The notes: generated from the letters alone by a model not told the origin. DNA of 45,493 bases from Holosporales bacterium (GCA_031258095.1 JAIRNK010000019.1:1-45493), one strand, 5' to 3'; shown: positions 21,501-26,829, counted from the stretch's first letter. Program-made: numbers and translations.

Positions 21501-22403
21501 CACGTCGAAAAAATATTGCCTCAGTGCGCGGTTGGTGACTTTTGTGACGTAGCAACACGGGTCAAGGACACTTTAACTCCGCAAGAAATCGATGTTGTGT
21601 CAGAATTAAACAAAATGGCGCTATTGTTTGGAAACGCGGCACAAAACCTTCGGATACTAGAACGCGACCCTTCAATCAGCACTCGATTCAGCCCGATCAA
21701 CGGGGACGTAAACGAATATGTTAGCGATCTAAACCAGCTTTTTAGCACGCTCACCGCGTTCGCGCACTGGAGTCGTCAAATAAACGATTCAGAAAACATT
21801 GCAAACACGCTCCAGTCGGCGCCAGTTTTTGCACTACAGGAGGTCACGCAGCGCATTGGACAGCATTTCGGCATACAAGAGGCGTTTTCCGCGACGCTTG
21901 ACTCACAAAATTTCCAGCAAGCGCTTGTCGTTTTGGGAAGGACAATACACGCGTTTGTAGAAGCGCTCTTTTACTTTGCCAACAATGTCGCAGACGTTCA
22001 CCTTCAGCACCGCATTGAAATAGACATGCGCCTTGTTGCAAACGCGAAAACGGCGGCCTTCATCGTGCAAAACGAACTCGCAAACCTAACGCGCGTAAAA
22101 GAAGGCGAACTTGGAGCCGTCGTTCGAACCATTGAACGTTCGCGACAAACCTTGGATAAACTCTCAGCCACGCTAACGCACGTACAAGATACGGTCCGCA
22201 ACCTAAAGCGCCAAGATAAGCTCGACGCGCTGTCTTGCGACGCGGATGGCGTTCCAGTAATGAAACGCCTGTTTTCGCCGTTGCACGATGCCCACGGAAT
22301 GCCGATGCTGCTGTCTGAGGAAACAAGTGTGATCTCTACCACAGGAATCCTTATGGACGACGCAAAAGACCTCTGCATGCTCACGCTGGGTCAGCCGGCC
22401 TAA
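489..22403 (+). CDS. Giant exported helical-repeat protein, family not recognised (7,304 aa)
   Basis: The frame stays open for 7,304 codons (about 0.8 MDa). No function is known to me. Residues 1-10 are K/R-rich and 11-21 hydrophobic, which looks like a modest signal peptide. This favours ATG 489 over the coupled ATG 522, which lacks the basic region. Residues about 26-330 are rich in Ser and Thr. The rest appears almost wholly amphipathic helix broken by short polar or proline linkers. Recurrent h-h-G-x-P segments occur near 170, 494, 1100, 1781, 4495 and 6211. CxxC pairs start near 357, 726, 809, 1174, 1674, 1706, 1862, 2197, 5444, 5841, 6071, 6548 and 6785. CC pairs start near 393, 2569, 2718, 3143, 3818, 4815, 5254 and 6358. 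A seven-Cys cluster spans 6298-6323. Residues about 7190-7250 look like a coiled coil. I see no RTX repeats, beta-barrel or LPXTG. A smaller gene with related repeats follows 134 bp downstream. An exported structural or host-contact protein is an inference. Confidence 0.93.
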   Translation: MPKVFRLSKRIMLHILFLGVTNMHSTDIATILGKIGTETGSEKVTDLATVWKSSNLDSGKTAIKSAANLRNQTFAKDGKLVSKDTSSLQAGTLLSTIFDEEFASTIFGKTRKIRNLMNCVASDSGNFNLTSTIADRMKTLLTYTSVTRTTSVLSMGGYCSANDSNFKYALGAPSAVPANETSSTTYTYFGQLNALLDLVRSIGINTTTGVLSATGGDESTLFALTQIGSRGFDPRLVNEIAKIGANGVTATSVLKSKECFDVIFGTEDDTEGATGSVISQLKFVDSKLSGTSAYSTIQEKLTEITEKFSKSKVKSSKLSELYGYLVPIAEYKRLDRLDQTTINTICTNYTTLSIQECLACIMDGDNISTHLTNLATQISTRCDNILDCFETSCCNELYETLKGIENEAHRLAQALHPLALDPGPIARAWQSQSLPAIGNVATSLAGLMDEFHSTTSQFPAVSEDAPCIGKQLAEAIKPFGEFINAMNNALVAASGVPTVLPTTDNSQPEDAEGYCAAVYDLLTVQIPNCLQMVQNSFGDVQTKLEEINGDDVINLSLADLQSLHDVLAAFLATFPETSIEFVPFCNTAYAESPDTTTCNALSHVDEINEKIASIIECINVCQSTIASIHEKLTNKLNHLENVQSLAENINVIDESIFHLSQALANQQFDAAQASLFQTISDKLNAAKVNSALIPELSAAIDSLTAALGSSQGTYTPHQGTESATVCSPCATIIHALAYGIPEHLHEILQTIGRINSEIPTDLALFLHSKPDAETRLTRFKSLFTFLENFVNIIPMALLTEPFCNVEDDCKTCGLDNILSVLDQIRDSVRMGVHQLNTLINEADHTFYCTPHNKIHHSILLKIHQLSCYANAIFSSGDPFALFDRWQEDGTNLMASALAALQAAFDLYPPISEPIYSMTIADFSPFASALDSALSHFATLVGELAPDGPAEPPDTNTLWQLIQDEITEISSILVNGATVIRNTRNCVIPVLFDAFTNLSTSVNGAIDKLALSPTICRHGGQMPPIGHLDFAELASLFKDTCAGGNDYCRSAVTSLTHIFNFLSGQLPSDVNATLEQIIVTGANKLDENDIAGYFAAVAEAIGVPEGSPIDISHRYGTCAQLIEMIDRILQLIPHMHEKMQDLVMTNAVDLVNIGNFSAFISQISDLIAAIKRSDCPTCNGITWKYGNVTSRLTHLKNALDALTADLNANQLAKDVVIPIANTLEAIRADIAAIEDVDGGWANFSEKLVSHNFGNGLLEDLVFLRETISILATGTPSPAPVYTSNIQSFTNELYRFIEQAFNSIVRDIGLLQNKTSGHHQPDIIMVVRHVRNFLPSLKTTFLQFADAVNSNELVRCLSGFGAIEAHLQTLLEQLTAPPPCVLAINRVLHKWYTAVSNFVNNAGDFPFFLTSETVTEAGLMAHILSEAESLNEDVATPLQVTLARLIAVFSQMPEKVFSFAATGGPAPEWLANLKQFQKNALVLLRALRNADFAELYDYDAYGAIVSTIKLSPLEQLNANITFAIMDLERSLRTCELIDRVRSIYEKAYMLHAQSSLLLKLADEDLDQYVARLEALLITPIPGPPSSAYLDGIDAALDFLNHSLPSVPNTPEQTLSVAKMFDETTDLMAFVAECFRSLSAPDIWANANAHVKLSRLLRFIGGGLEGFLNSTEFPDSCDVCLVNANQFLQYYVWALSNIQKSCVEAAELCEACTPCRALVNAVFSLAQLTKSITKYSVTFPNYDFMNNIIAVLQEIHFPDGRSCDNAAEYIDAFCHNLESICETLFGPGFSRENAAIPAGDPCKLLEVAYTQIYDSLDKIVGKLSQVLYNAQAPPIGTWHSIKDFADGIAAFADRLGASLINITPCLKCNSVAFSEISRLRTVKLDSLKTQLQQVKTQWDSFEAYAANTEFLTVLHNFYEMHTAIYVRARQSANVDALLDNLQIWADFAGKFAMITEFTKEHEFLAQIGYDWQTPVFTEPTQAFIADYIKEIAGVSRQILITLNYVRDYLNQEITQLDENTLNIISKVKSWPDAWRHFIGVISELKTATTQNIPIEIPLAFTESLDQICQVLDDIVNDLAGKPSLCQERGLQLAAVVQILSELSDATTLDAICVDHIRAQICAIASALSTSQVGSRQDCKSADVASVRINSLLEKINFNLTKIIGSSDWESVNESAVDVLQSTLKSIYSALHTVPLQARPCTFCNHVSTAAHETERLLLVEQIANSLIYIHDQLVRAKGTQKKHELSVVSAFCANLAAYFNGQFRTNYNIREFEEITARLQQSLPSVGSWLGGNFAEIAANIEASYALSYISANQIVCPSNQPIDWYYLHLQDSFSTILRTLIFARQSAPYEVGLVSAVRNFSSYAANLRQSLLTTLSPSKRSSLAAVLNLLYDIANEGDLWTYTAPAPDNSAMLDAYRQMESLAQNLKKIDTHMSGQWADIADWSILFPEGGSPLEQMFNAVRKIAELVNAPAVISTATHEKNAVLATRLNFWLEQAANTLDSIIHKLEQNHTVAIPDSVRQQLLRLRIGDIGPVTTSDDYEIAQLRDASLQPQQRIHQQIAQIANVLLGKCCAPESHFFSELATEFHKISAFFETLAQGNLDIPNVNPIISNILGMSPTLYTEHVGSPDFLQTMRALTSLLPTAAEQASVHSMHNCKRKRVEMDKIREYICQIGTYVRIFAENLGDLDRSKNLELQEFIHALQHLCSVWHASLPNAPSTCCGIPEAFFSHPLAMFQDELQRVAELLTKVHYSTELPNKMLELLQSLESAYLGVKARVSSNIGMGAGSASDSAFETLLNEIASAFAGIEAHTRSFDSIFEVSKYVVGLIGTNAAAPYEPHPRDAFDFTIFKISEVVQKFSDSFRDVFSYWYRTPPKYSATTYNYLVQILNLVSYIRSNVSNILSQPIDAVSNQLQFLKTKLENLLQGRTLTQLASFYATLKDAENGNEQIELVNTLQKLHHAISLCASHPQTQNQVGGTIYNTVSPTDMFVRTWINGLQQVEQVYTTADKSAFLAGVRQFAEDIIQYYTGGPSQPLPMLICAQATGQSFLAISTLIDDFIDGIHRSVRQLFQVYLTQPYAQQTAYELGLATISFCQNLAAFLQNSSASEAGLNYSLQENTISRMAFRFHELADYLRISLENYESSCCQNNSIDSIRIEFEKLTKEVSLLVGTLNSTNGVVIPSDRILGVADSIDAFLGLLNSAAAQLAQTTPNVLCQNWASLISENANGVSTIRENVRSISLTVNASILAVQEPTPLQGSTTQRNSVALARLLYILRDAPDSLINSFLTLEQYSARATQIPYDAGLVTGLNRIMGTIQQIKGRLQTISVASACAPYELPFVVNEMAQTLGDLASKMPPIIRNIRLRLWTPYAQQMHTLRIGVETHARYLQRLSLAKSSNIFKGDTANSAYRALDTQLDNILRTLNAIAPVQFETNDEMSDAEIQAKLNAFKTFVDAFSASMLPEFGAVADIFELANDTISVDAPVETFSFASINEDVKQILETFTSLAAYVTELQSIAPGFGYLAVQKRLQNIAVSLGAQGPLAKILQVVLRAYSVTSGKFYDDASIPVADRSGEVPTIFSTLSNKISALAEKFQIERCHDLIQTYATNLAVKMQRLNYALSKAGDGFDWRLLGHEHDDGGITHFLHEITASMGRLSEHLSRHFTEQTDTSDYCQAGIVDIYVNQICATIDGLAKLLHPEPFPEFGALATSGSNHDATLELLRTQNLAYIENIAKFFSSLTDFARTHGPKVSRQNLDNLAEVQHALIGINSAIPAVCDTILKMCTHLTPNASQQFILNLMGSISSVHRHFVELTDVLSQFCCDAEQENALIGLAGHAKAFVHQLKAMPFDHQSPTLISQFGTLLSNLAPAIKAYFTASPHTEQQTLAINSITGVLMRGDPSPVSRVVPFNENAKGAYAAQVVEGITELLQITRGWTATFPATAFSQNPQAIRTIDKVLPEFSQFLNLFAATDLNNSVLHNSRQVEMIRNQVQLLFGQMFDALVALKQAYIKNDYEIAIRNELHATQQIVAALPAALEIILRKIEGAESAELSTKATALLSRLPSYAQQPLINLSSAALQLENAWKNAEFLAGGAPVASIANVKDGLASINSILRTYVCNLLEVTNDLPSTYMPKDLYVSVALSSVGNYLTDMYNTMIRIGSAIQFLEFDEAFILQITREDGPLALLLESQGCVRALSHCLHSFPAYTSCEWALILKSFDETFEKLRSAFFGIKDAVHLQRHAQELQPYRRIYGRLHQISEAINGALAGSTLMQAENLFKQLRIWLPQMLADVDRPEAHCDRLDELYNIIAGSIGKNVSLHNEPLGTNRFGSISYIQGLIQSDISCIENVLGGLIPLWLRDTYKLNPELITDVSIVLEQLAQLPVNLDCASGYLQDFLQQLKRPTFCNERNLTLGKIEADVAAISRTLKTISRNVHFLSDPDAASLVGVIPQMATQIGRISTLLEGLPEYEDANYKGALDELFATIATMKEQLSNVAALFGVPSSNAHAVDSAPCEQAGVFITRLTHHTCEIQNDFRILIDNIVPTINAVAPFHPELIRTVQQDLAPALLSLLNALHAAVNKAPDAISCELHNQFATNELAKEIRRQVAIMTAYPLYLSEKLAQFEQSLLGRNIRTLRDECENLQLLLGAFADVTTWNNEMLALADGHFHTLQTLLLETHKNWTQQLNNENCFTVANIGAYIAELRGLLGALGRPAPLQISTPLATFGPTQIADDVAAIQRVSRVIFDVFLPQICQQLVRTPLYSPSLAGVFKTLSFFAEAKPTFATDETRKHILDSLWPTLPVVTLHQLEFILKNPTCCQAYTDEIARIIGLYTGAKHNLDQMSAVLFNHQISDPLSKAQGIQNMLGELNAFKTVAAQIREKTDALILQMECAASLACFSDRDTQLMNTLKCIGDYMQTVNGHTAQIYSMHCSINDLNPNEGATNPSFGDFADNLKQLNVFYDDDIVTAWNEINELLESQYIAMQTVRCILTQTPVCFWRGASFLEQFSNFDDLEAYIRDSKLALAAYKSRSLAQSSMHLYRIHQQLQPIVMLERILLRKTTLDDANTCVGVINAALEQVHSLLTNLHSSKVHSLAYLDGLSKIEARISQINAALAGYARGIQIIEPTFDNSLVFGDADFTKYIQDILADLNALGLLQSSLSRWKSTLTSEDGTGENERCYTNVFATTKARVENISNAFAAIATNLGNPFVSSFASTTLPPNIGDTLKSLFQQMATNLAATANTIAEIDSLAQTPTCCYRRLVNASNLYKEVDAIRLAILAVTENLAANVFNSQNDYAPATQRMEAAASSLRNIYENLADVTINHAHVCQATPIVTQTVDVILPAVQLAVGELCEALTLVSHRTITPAAFPVDGKACNKLLECNQTLELLAEQVTNSLILLGDRLASIDLFAYSPEFVRSLKTLLYELLHVHGRLDQFCQSFEANSCNTCQDVNHGGVLRHFSNSFRVFENIIHIIERNECKQHSKTLHSLANAAEVLAQNVRTLLATNYPNLDDTPKLSEAISSLFAVVKDATSVALGEPLVSMPAFTTLLDTATSRVCAALGIQVARPNYTSASYGQALIDEDNARLIAAFKTLKTAIRFAQAEKGHLATISHWGTLAEATHQLARKFLDSGVNPHIAQELLSTYDALIEFTDKLRQLEYCKPVDAAIEGFSGLIADFVSMFRMSVPSFINNLSDEDSQAFAAHISVIATHIDGLSSDITSVAHAEQATHICTTDYTSLGNIRDKIAHIRNATIGALQCFNPSAQLPSPPQPEGVAKNVTLRRIVENLHMLQQAMSAAWAEAKRCPIRDYRQCSITASKALISAFNSMVSNINKVFGVTSICHHCNPEEARLIFGEIQPILSQISSELTDAVTYMESMCCSRLAAQTHDIADRASVLDQYLQALKSKSAKDLVDWLSNDQVGADAARLTGLLTTNLPGENFSLVAWSKFASSFANSEDSHCSAREVEKYFNHWIAFLDETIGVLNAHLPNSFASTLVRPDIYDCTTLPAAVALCVNSVSNISASLHEINEKIQDGELLYSKTINVYILLRGFKAALKEFSTIGLGANPIAFCSKCNYEGALTQLWSPVNPFESLESQIDALIETLTKYCNYEFIKHWHSFLNSVDFANAILEGLNVAAFWNKLDLTTVSSGLKSIGEMYASTSGAYSMSRALKLISTFAPVDDQICQMAYLLPYVALFDSNFNQITNTMVTTFGAPGVTKNTSLPPKDNLVFVDVLAKIVEALKHSNTAFDGILNDIKKGGLTGDTTISSFFTSVGNGLQEQSEVFKKIYEKWKSKLPCPVLPDCQSCDDCIHCLSAPPYGCTCGTHPSVRYQLWQLANELAQLSEKMARASQVISPDCCKEAFEHLFDTHAQIRTVQYNVEDVFNWDFILEQGNLTEFTEILFQEFGPVCAKLNEIVDKCKEVRSQNSNTNCHMDNFVGAFLALKEAFGQPIAATSAFIRDHGISTGTRQEVEILRRSCSELARILPSIRDEFALISDHFNNLAHKISQQSIIIREAIEPLMNLYNRLVSASKIMDELVVPENERQICLNCDKNVINNGLTEIQKYILEWASAVLSVKNAFLAKYCCENFGQGLAQTDHVMAQVKRLTSILSTHNFQDEDVYHNVHSTEIAKITNAVLSANQKLTRLLSVRESLPATNPVDFCSVELMVPALNELNEALTNGILAEIQEFVEHLGKNAVLPESPDFEPDICTSFNERLHNISTSIGEIFQHLSGVLQQIKSIQLVQSPEVVKDGVYVVEELFHALSQTQKLLNSLALSTEHKKVCENCDCHVVVRNMHAQFTLPGVIAELHLYLHDNQHLNIATALSEFLNSYGIFTSFLDHLHLVSSIDTLLNDTTSPHFGEAKELIRSWNDGFLRLAHLFPQITALQQEKGRNYGMRKEAQFALIQKLNDIRLAFDEMAVKTRSFVTRATGDGVEAPFIPALDIHSAEYADKFMVAFNKYSSNAAEALQWFGEFCASRNIKARDTNTLATIVEFVRTMNAWRHVEKILPQCAVGDFCDVATRVKDTLTPQEIDVVSELNKMALLFGNAAQNLRILERDPSISTRFSPINGDVNEYVSDLNQLFSTLTAFAHWSRQINDSENIANTLQSAPVFALQEVTQRIGQHFGIQEAFSATLDSQNFQQALVVLGRTIHAFVEALFYFANNVADVHLQHRIEIDMRLVANAKTAAFIVQNELANLTRVKEGELGAVVRTIERSRQTLDKLSATLTHVQDTVRNLKRQDKLDALSCDADGVPVMKRLFSPLHDAHGMPMLLSEETSVISTTGILMDDAKDLCMLTLGQPA

Positions 22404-22537
22404 AATCTCTGCAACGATCCTTTCTGGGTGGACGAAGCAAGTGGACGACTGCGGAAGAGTCAAGTGCGTAAGGCCCTGTCGCATAAATACTTCTTTTACC
22501 CAATGTTTGTACAATTAATGGGGTAGAAACTGCTCCC

Positions 22538-25500
22538 TTGTACACGGCATTGATTGATTTAATTTTTCGAAACCGCAAGAGTTTGTTTGCTGTCTTCATC
22601 CTTTGGGCACAACAAGTCGTCGCCTCATCACCCGCAGCCGTTCGGCAGGAACTCATATATGCTCAGAATTACGCAAATTTCCTATTCGAATCATTGTTCG
22701 ACACTATAAACAAAACACCGAAAAGAGACATTGATTACGTAAAGATCATCGGAAACCGAGACGATCCTTCAGACCAACATCCCGTGTCCATGCGTTCCAG
22801 ATTCAGACACTTTTGCAAATTAACCGCAGAATATTCAGACTTAGACATTCCTTTGGTGCAGGCCATGACGGCCATAATCGGGACAAGACTAGATCCAGAA
22901 GATGCGCCAACATTGTGTAACGTTTTAAGGTCATTAGCCAAAAACATCCCCTGTGACTTTTATGATGCGCACAAAAATGCCAACTTATATTTTCTTGGAT
23001 CTATTCAAGATCGGCCAGAAAACGTCCCCATCAGCGCAACCTTGCCCGACAGCATCGACGCGCTGTTTTCGTTTTTCTGGAATCCGTGGCGAGAACGATT
23101 CATTTATTCGCCAGATGCTCCAGCAGGAAATATATTTGCGTTATTGAACGAGCTTAAGGCGGCTGTAGAAGACGAGGCTAATGCCGACAGGGTTGCCTTT
23201 GTTTCTTCAAACGCCCAAATGTCCCCAATTGGAAGTGTCACGTCTCCCAAAAACGATACGTTGTTCGGCAAAGCGATTCTTGCGCAGAAAATAATCGGCA
23301 CAATCATTCACAGTCGTATTCCCATTAGCTATTCAAATTTTGATCGCTTGATTATGCGCGAACCAGATTCGATTTCATCCACAATTTTTGAGACAATTCG
23401 CTACATTAGAGGAGAAACGTCACAACCTCCAACACGCACAATAGCAAGCCAGTTGAACGAAATACACGAGTCGTGGAAAGCCTTTTTGAACGCTCAATTA
23501 ATGGGTTCCGTCACCTCGGAAACGATGATCACAAATTCCCTCCACAATTGCCTGCAGCGCATATCACTAGTCCTTTCATCCAAAGAGTTAACATACGAAG
23601 GAGAACAACTTTCTTTGGTTAAGCAGCTAAAGAAGCAACTTTCTTGCGCGTATATTAACGGCGGAGTTTTTGCAAGCATCGCGATTTTGTCTCAAATATT
23701 AAGAGATTCAGACACAATTATAGACCACCAAAAATTTTCCGAATGGACACGCTTTTTGGGGCATCCGTGCGATTGTATGAAAACAGGAACGCCCCCCTCA
23801 GACGAAACATTGTTTGGTTTGTTCAATTTGATTCTCGAACTAATTTCGCAAAAGAACACCCCAGTTGAATCATTACAAAGAGCGATCGACTTAATTGGGC
23901 AAAAAAGCGACCTATACGAAATCACACGAGGCGAAAGGACATTTTGGGGGCTTATTAACCGGCTGTTTTTTCTCAATTTTGAATTTGTCAATGAGATACG
24001 CGATCAAGTGAGAGACGCTTCCGTCGGCTTAAATTTTGACTACATGCCCCTGCTCATGAGAACAGATCGCATGTTCATGGATCTCCAATTTCTTATTGAA
24101 TCCAAACAATTCGACTGGGCAGACGTCATCATCAGCTCGTTACACAAAAACACTCCGGTCTTCATTGATTACCTTAGACAATACGTTAGAGAAGGAACGT
24201 CATCACACGCGCACAAAGCCTTTTGGAGCGACTCAGAAGCGGTGGGAACGTTAAATATTATGGTGAGCTCAATCCTAGGAGGCGGTGTCAGACGGATATT
24301 TGCCGAGCCAGCAAACGAGCAATTAATGGTGCAATCGTTGGAATGGTACCTGGAGCAGATCAATAAATTATGCCTAAAGCCACACATAAAAGGTGCGCCG
24401 CTGTTTCAACTTATTGGCGAGCCCAGTGATTCGGTTTTAAAAAAGACGTTGACACTAAACGATCGGTTCCAATATTTGAAAGAAATCGTATGGAACATTT
24501 TTACATTTGAGTACTCCCATCAGGAATGGTACGAGCTGGCAAACAGCTTTCACGAACTTTTTAAGGAGCTTTATACGCGAATAGACGAACTCTCCATGCG
24601 GCCCAGCGAAGACAATTTTCAAAGGGCCTATCAAGCTCTTGGAACCGTAGATGCGTACCCCGGAGGCGAGTCTGTATTCAGCATGATTAACTTACTTTTT
24701 CACAAAGCCTCGTCTACTCTATTCGCGATTATATTGGACAAGTACCAAGTTAGTAAATTTGGATTATCCATAGACACATCGCATTCGCTGAGGAAAAGTT
24801 TGCAGCGAATGAAAGACTCCATAGTCAAGACACAAACGTTAGATATTACGACAGAGATAGACCTAATCGGCGAAGCACAACATAATCCCTTCGTCCCGTC
24901 TGTTTTTGGGCGTGTCGCTGCGTGTGAAGATGCGCTGTTACAGATGTGGGACGGCGCCTACTACATTCCTGTCTACCAGATCCTGTCGCTAGCGGCCCAA
25001 TTTTACGAAATTGCGCACGATGCCATGACACAGGGGTGGACAATGGACACGCTTCAAAAAATAGGCTCTCCAATCTCCAGTATTGACGATATTTCGCTAT
25101 TTGGCACGTTGAACGCCGTTGTGGCCAGCTGTCTCACCTCTCCATTGGGCCATAACGTAAAATATATTGCGACAATGGTGCCTGAAATAATTGAACGCCT
25201 GCTGAAACACCCTGGAATGACTGACACGGCAAAAATCTCCATATTGAGCATCCTTATTCCGGCTAGCACACTGCAGGAACAGTTCCCCGATGAAGAAATT
25301 CCGGAGCAAAACCACCTGCCATTAGCCTTATTTGAACAAAAGCTTTCTGAATTTTTCTATCCAATTGCTGGTTTCTTCCGATTTTATCAGGCAAAGCAAC
25401 TATGGGATATTGAGCAAAAAATTAAACAGATCATAGAAAACGTTGCGTCATGCCTAATTGAAACAGAACAAAAGTTCTACTCATCGTTTGAAGTTGTTAG

Positions 25501-26662
25501 TGCGGATACCGTTCAATATCTTTTAACGCTACTTGGAAATCCTGGTGACATTACGGATTGGGCCGGGAATGTACAAGCAAGCAGAGGAGCCAGTGCTTAT
25601 GAACACGCGGCTGGCCCTGTTTCTGTCTTCGGGTTATCAAATCGCCTAAACATGAGATTGCACATTATATATTCCACATTAAAGCAGTGGGTGAGTTACC
25701 CTGCTTTTTCGCAGTGCTTCGATTTTTTAAATCAAGTAAAACAGCAGTTTTATCCTGGAAGTTGCGATTTATATTACGTGACTGATGCCCTGTTTCATAC
25801 CGATCAATCCATTTTAAAAATAAATTCAGCCATTCGACTTATTTTAAACGAAGCGCCAGAAGAACTCGAAGCGTCCCCAGAATTTGCTGAAAAAAAGAAG
25901 CAATGTTTTGACGAAATCGAGCAAGATCTGCAAAAAATCGGAAAAACAAACGCTTCTATTGCGGCCATATTGCCCCACGTGCTTGGTTCGCATTTTTATG
26001 AAATTTTGCGGTGCGCAAGCGTGTCAGAATACATTGTTGATTCAATAGATGAATTTTCAAAACTAAGCGCAGACGTCCTTGAGCTAGTTCGCCTTTTAGG
26101 ATACAACGTGCCAGAATACGAATCTGAGTTGCCCCTAAATACAGGAAATTGCGAATCTTTTTTTCAAGTATGGAACTGTCTTGCAGAACATACGAGGGAC
26201 ACATCCAAAATGATTTTTGAAATCAACAGCTCGCCACATATTTGGACGCGTTTTGCCTCCAACGACGCCATCGGCTCTTGGTCTCAAATAAATCGCCTTC
26301 AATTGGCCCTTCAAAGCTTATGCCCTTCCAGCATCGGAAGCGATTTAAGATCCCAGAAAGTCACTCACAGAAGGCTATACTGCCTGCCGTGCCAAATTCC
26401 TGCGGCGCAAATGGAGAATATTCACGAAAACGTTAAAGAAATTTCATTAAATCTATCGCATTTGGCAAAGGCGATTGTTTCTTTGTCGGAGCACACACCA
26501 CTACGAAGCGTGATATTTGCCCTGACCGGTGGAGATCCAACATTGGTCCTAGAACGCTACTGTGACCTGCCCGCCTTGCTAGGCACCATCCCAAACATTG
26601 AAACAAACCTCAGCAGTGCCATGAACGTCGCAGGGTTGGTTTTCAACCCTGAATTCGCATAG
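22538..26662 (+). CDS. Second exported repeat protein, related to the giant upstream (1,374 aa)
   Basis: I do not recognise the family. The chosen start is TTG 22538, because it gives a clear signal peptide: a basic n-region (RNRK, residues 11-14), a hydrophobic core from about 15, and a likely cut near VVAS-SPA at about 28-32. No strong ribosome site is visible and the TTG at 22550 is an alternative. The mature part holds about a dozen divergent units, each with I/L-G-x-x-x-D, a polar linker, then a motif like DTLFG (240), DETLFG (422), ERTFWG (466), ESVFS (711), PSVFG (787), ISLFG (about 852) or VSVFG (about 1028), often followed by N-x-L. The giant gene carries the same pattern, clearest near residue 169 (ALGAPS, then YTYFGQLNALL). 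The two genes therefore look like paralogous parts of one locus. Cysteines are fewer here, and I see no CxxC ladder. Confidence 0.9.
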   Translation: MYTALIDLIFRNRKSLFAVFILWAQQVVASSPAAVRQELIYAQNYANFLFESLFDTINKTPKRDIDYVKIIGNRDDPSDQHPVSMRSRFRHFCKLTAEYSDLDIPLVQAMTAIIGTRLDPEDAPTLCNVLRSLAKNIPCDFYDAHKNANLYFLGSIQDRPENVPISATLPDSIDALFSFFWNPWRERFIYSPDAPAGNIFALLNELKAAVEDEANADRVAFVSSNAQMSPIGSVTSPKNDTLFGKAILAQKIIGTIIHSRIPISYSNFDRLIMREPDSISSTIFETIRYIRGETSQPPTRTIASQLNEIHESWKAFLNAQLMGSVTSETMITNSLHNCLQRISLVLSSKELTYEGEQLSLVKQLKKQLSCAYINGGVFASIAILSQILRDSDTIIDHQKFSEWTRFLGHPCDCMKTGTPPSDETLFGLFNLILELISQKNTPVESLQRAIDLIGQKSDLYEITRGERTFWGLINRLFFLNFEFVNEIRDQVRDASVGLNFDYMPLLMRTDRMFMDLQFLIESKQFDWADVIISSLHKNTPVFIDYLRQYVREGTSSHAHKAFWSDSEAVGTLNIMVSSILGGGVRRIFAEPANEQLMVQSLEWYLEQINKLCLKPHIKGAPLFQLIGEPSDSVLKKTLTLNDRFQYLKEIVWNIFTFEYSHQEWYELANSFHELFKELYTRIDELSMRPSEDNFQRAYQALGTVDAYPGGESVFSMINLLFHKASSTLFAIILDKYQVSKFGLSIDTSHSLRKSLQRMKDSIVKTQTLDITTEIDLIGEAQHNPFVPSVFGRVAACEDALLQMWDGAYYIPVYQILSLAAQFYEIAHDAMTQGWTMDTLQKIGSPISSIDDISLFGTLNAVVASCLTSPLGHNVKYIATMVPEIIERLLKHPGMTDTAKISILSILIPASTLQEQFPDEEIPEQNHLPLALFEQKLSEFFYPIAGFFRFYQAKQLWDIEQKIKQIIENVASCLIETEQKFYSSFEVVSADTVQYLLTLLGNPGDITDWAGNVQASRGASAYEHAAGPVSVFGLSNRLNMRLHIIYSTLKQWVSYPAFSQCFDFLNQVKQQFYPGSCDLYYVTDALFHTDQSILKINSAIRLILNEAPEELEASPEFAEKKKQCFDEIEQDLQKIGKTNASIAAILPHVLGSHFYEILRCASVSEYIVDSIDEFSKLSADVLELVRLLGYNVPEYESELPLNTGNCESFFQVWNCLAEHTRDTSKMIFEINSSPHIWTRFASNDAIGSWSQINRLQLALQSLCPSSIGSDLRSQKVTHRRLYCLPCQIPAAQMENIHENVKEISLNLSHLAKAIVSLSEHTPLRSVIFALTGGDPTLVLERYCDLPALLGTIPNIETNLSSAMNVAGLVFNPEFA

Positions 26663-26664
26663 GA

Positions 26665-26710
26665 GCGCGGACGCCTCAAAAAGGCAGGTATTAATCAACG
26701 TAAGCCGCGC
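26665..26710 (+). other. Possible stem-loop after the second repeat-protein gene
   Basis: GCGCGG at 26665-26670 can pair with CCGCGC at 26705-26710. A small internal hairpin (GCCT/AGGC around a 5-base A-rich loop) sits inside. A T-rich run follows at about 26727-26734, some 17 bases past the stem, which is too far for a classic intrinsic terminator. It may act as a transcript end for the repeat-protein genes, but support is weak. Confidence 0.25.
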
Positions 26711-26734
26711 AGAATAACTGAGCGTCTTTTTGTT

Positions 26735-26829
26735 TATAGGGCTCCCGACTGACTCGCCGGGTGGATTTTTGTAGTTTTACAAGGCTTTGATCTCTCAAGA
26801 AACCCGGAGCGTCAGATGGGATATGTATA
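26735..26829 (+). repeat. Palindromic element type I, copy A (95 bp)
   Basis: It starts TATAGGGCTCCC and ends GGGATATGTATA, the termini shared by every element of this family in the window. The arms pair imperfectly. The left arm is of the GACTGACTCGCCGGG kind while the right arm is of the CCCGGAGCGTCAG kind, so this copy looks like a mosaic of two sub-lineages. An inner hairpin (TTGTA/TACAA) lies in the loop. It occupies the intergenic space between the second repeat-protein gene and the GST-like gene. Confidence 0.93.
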
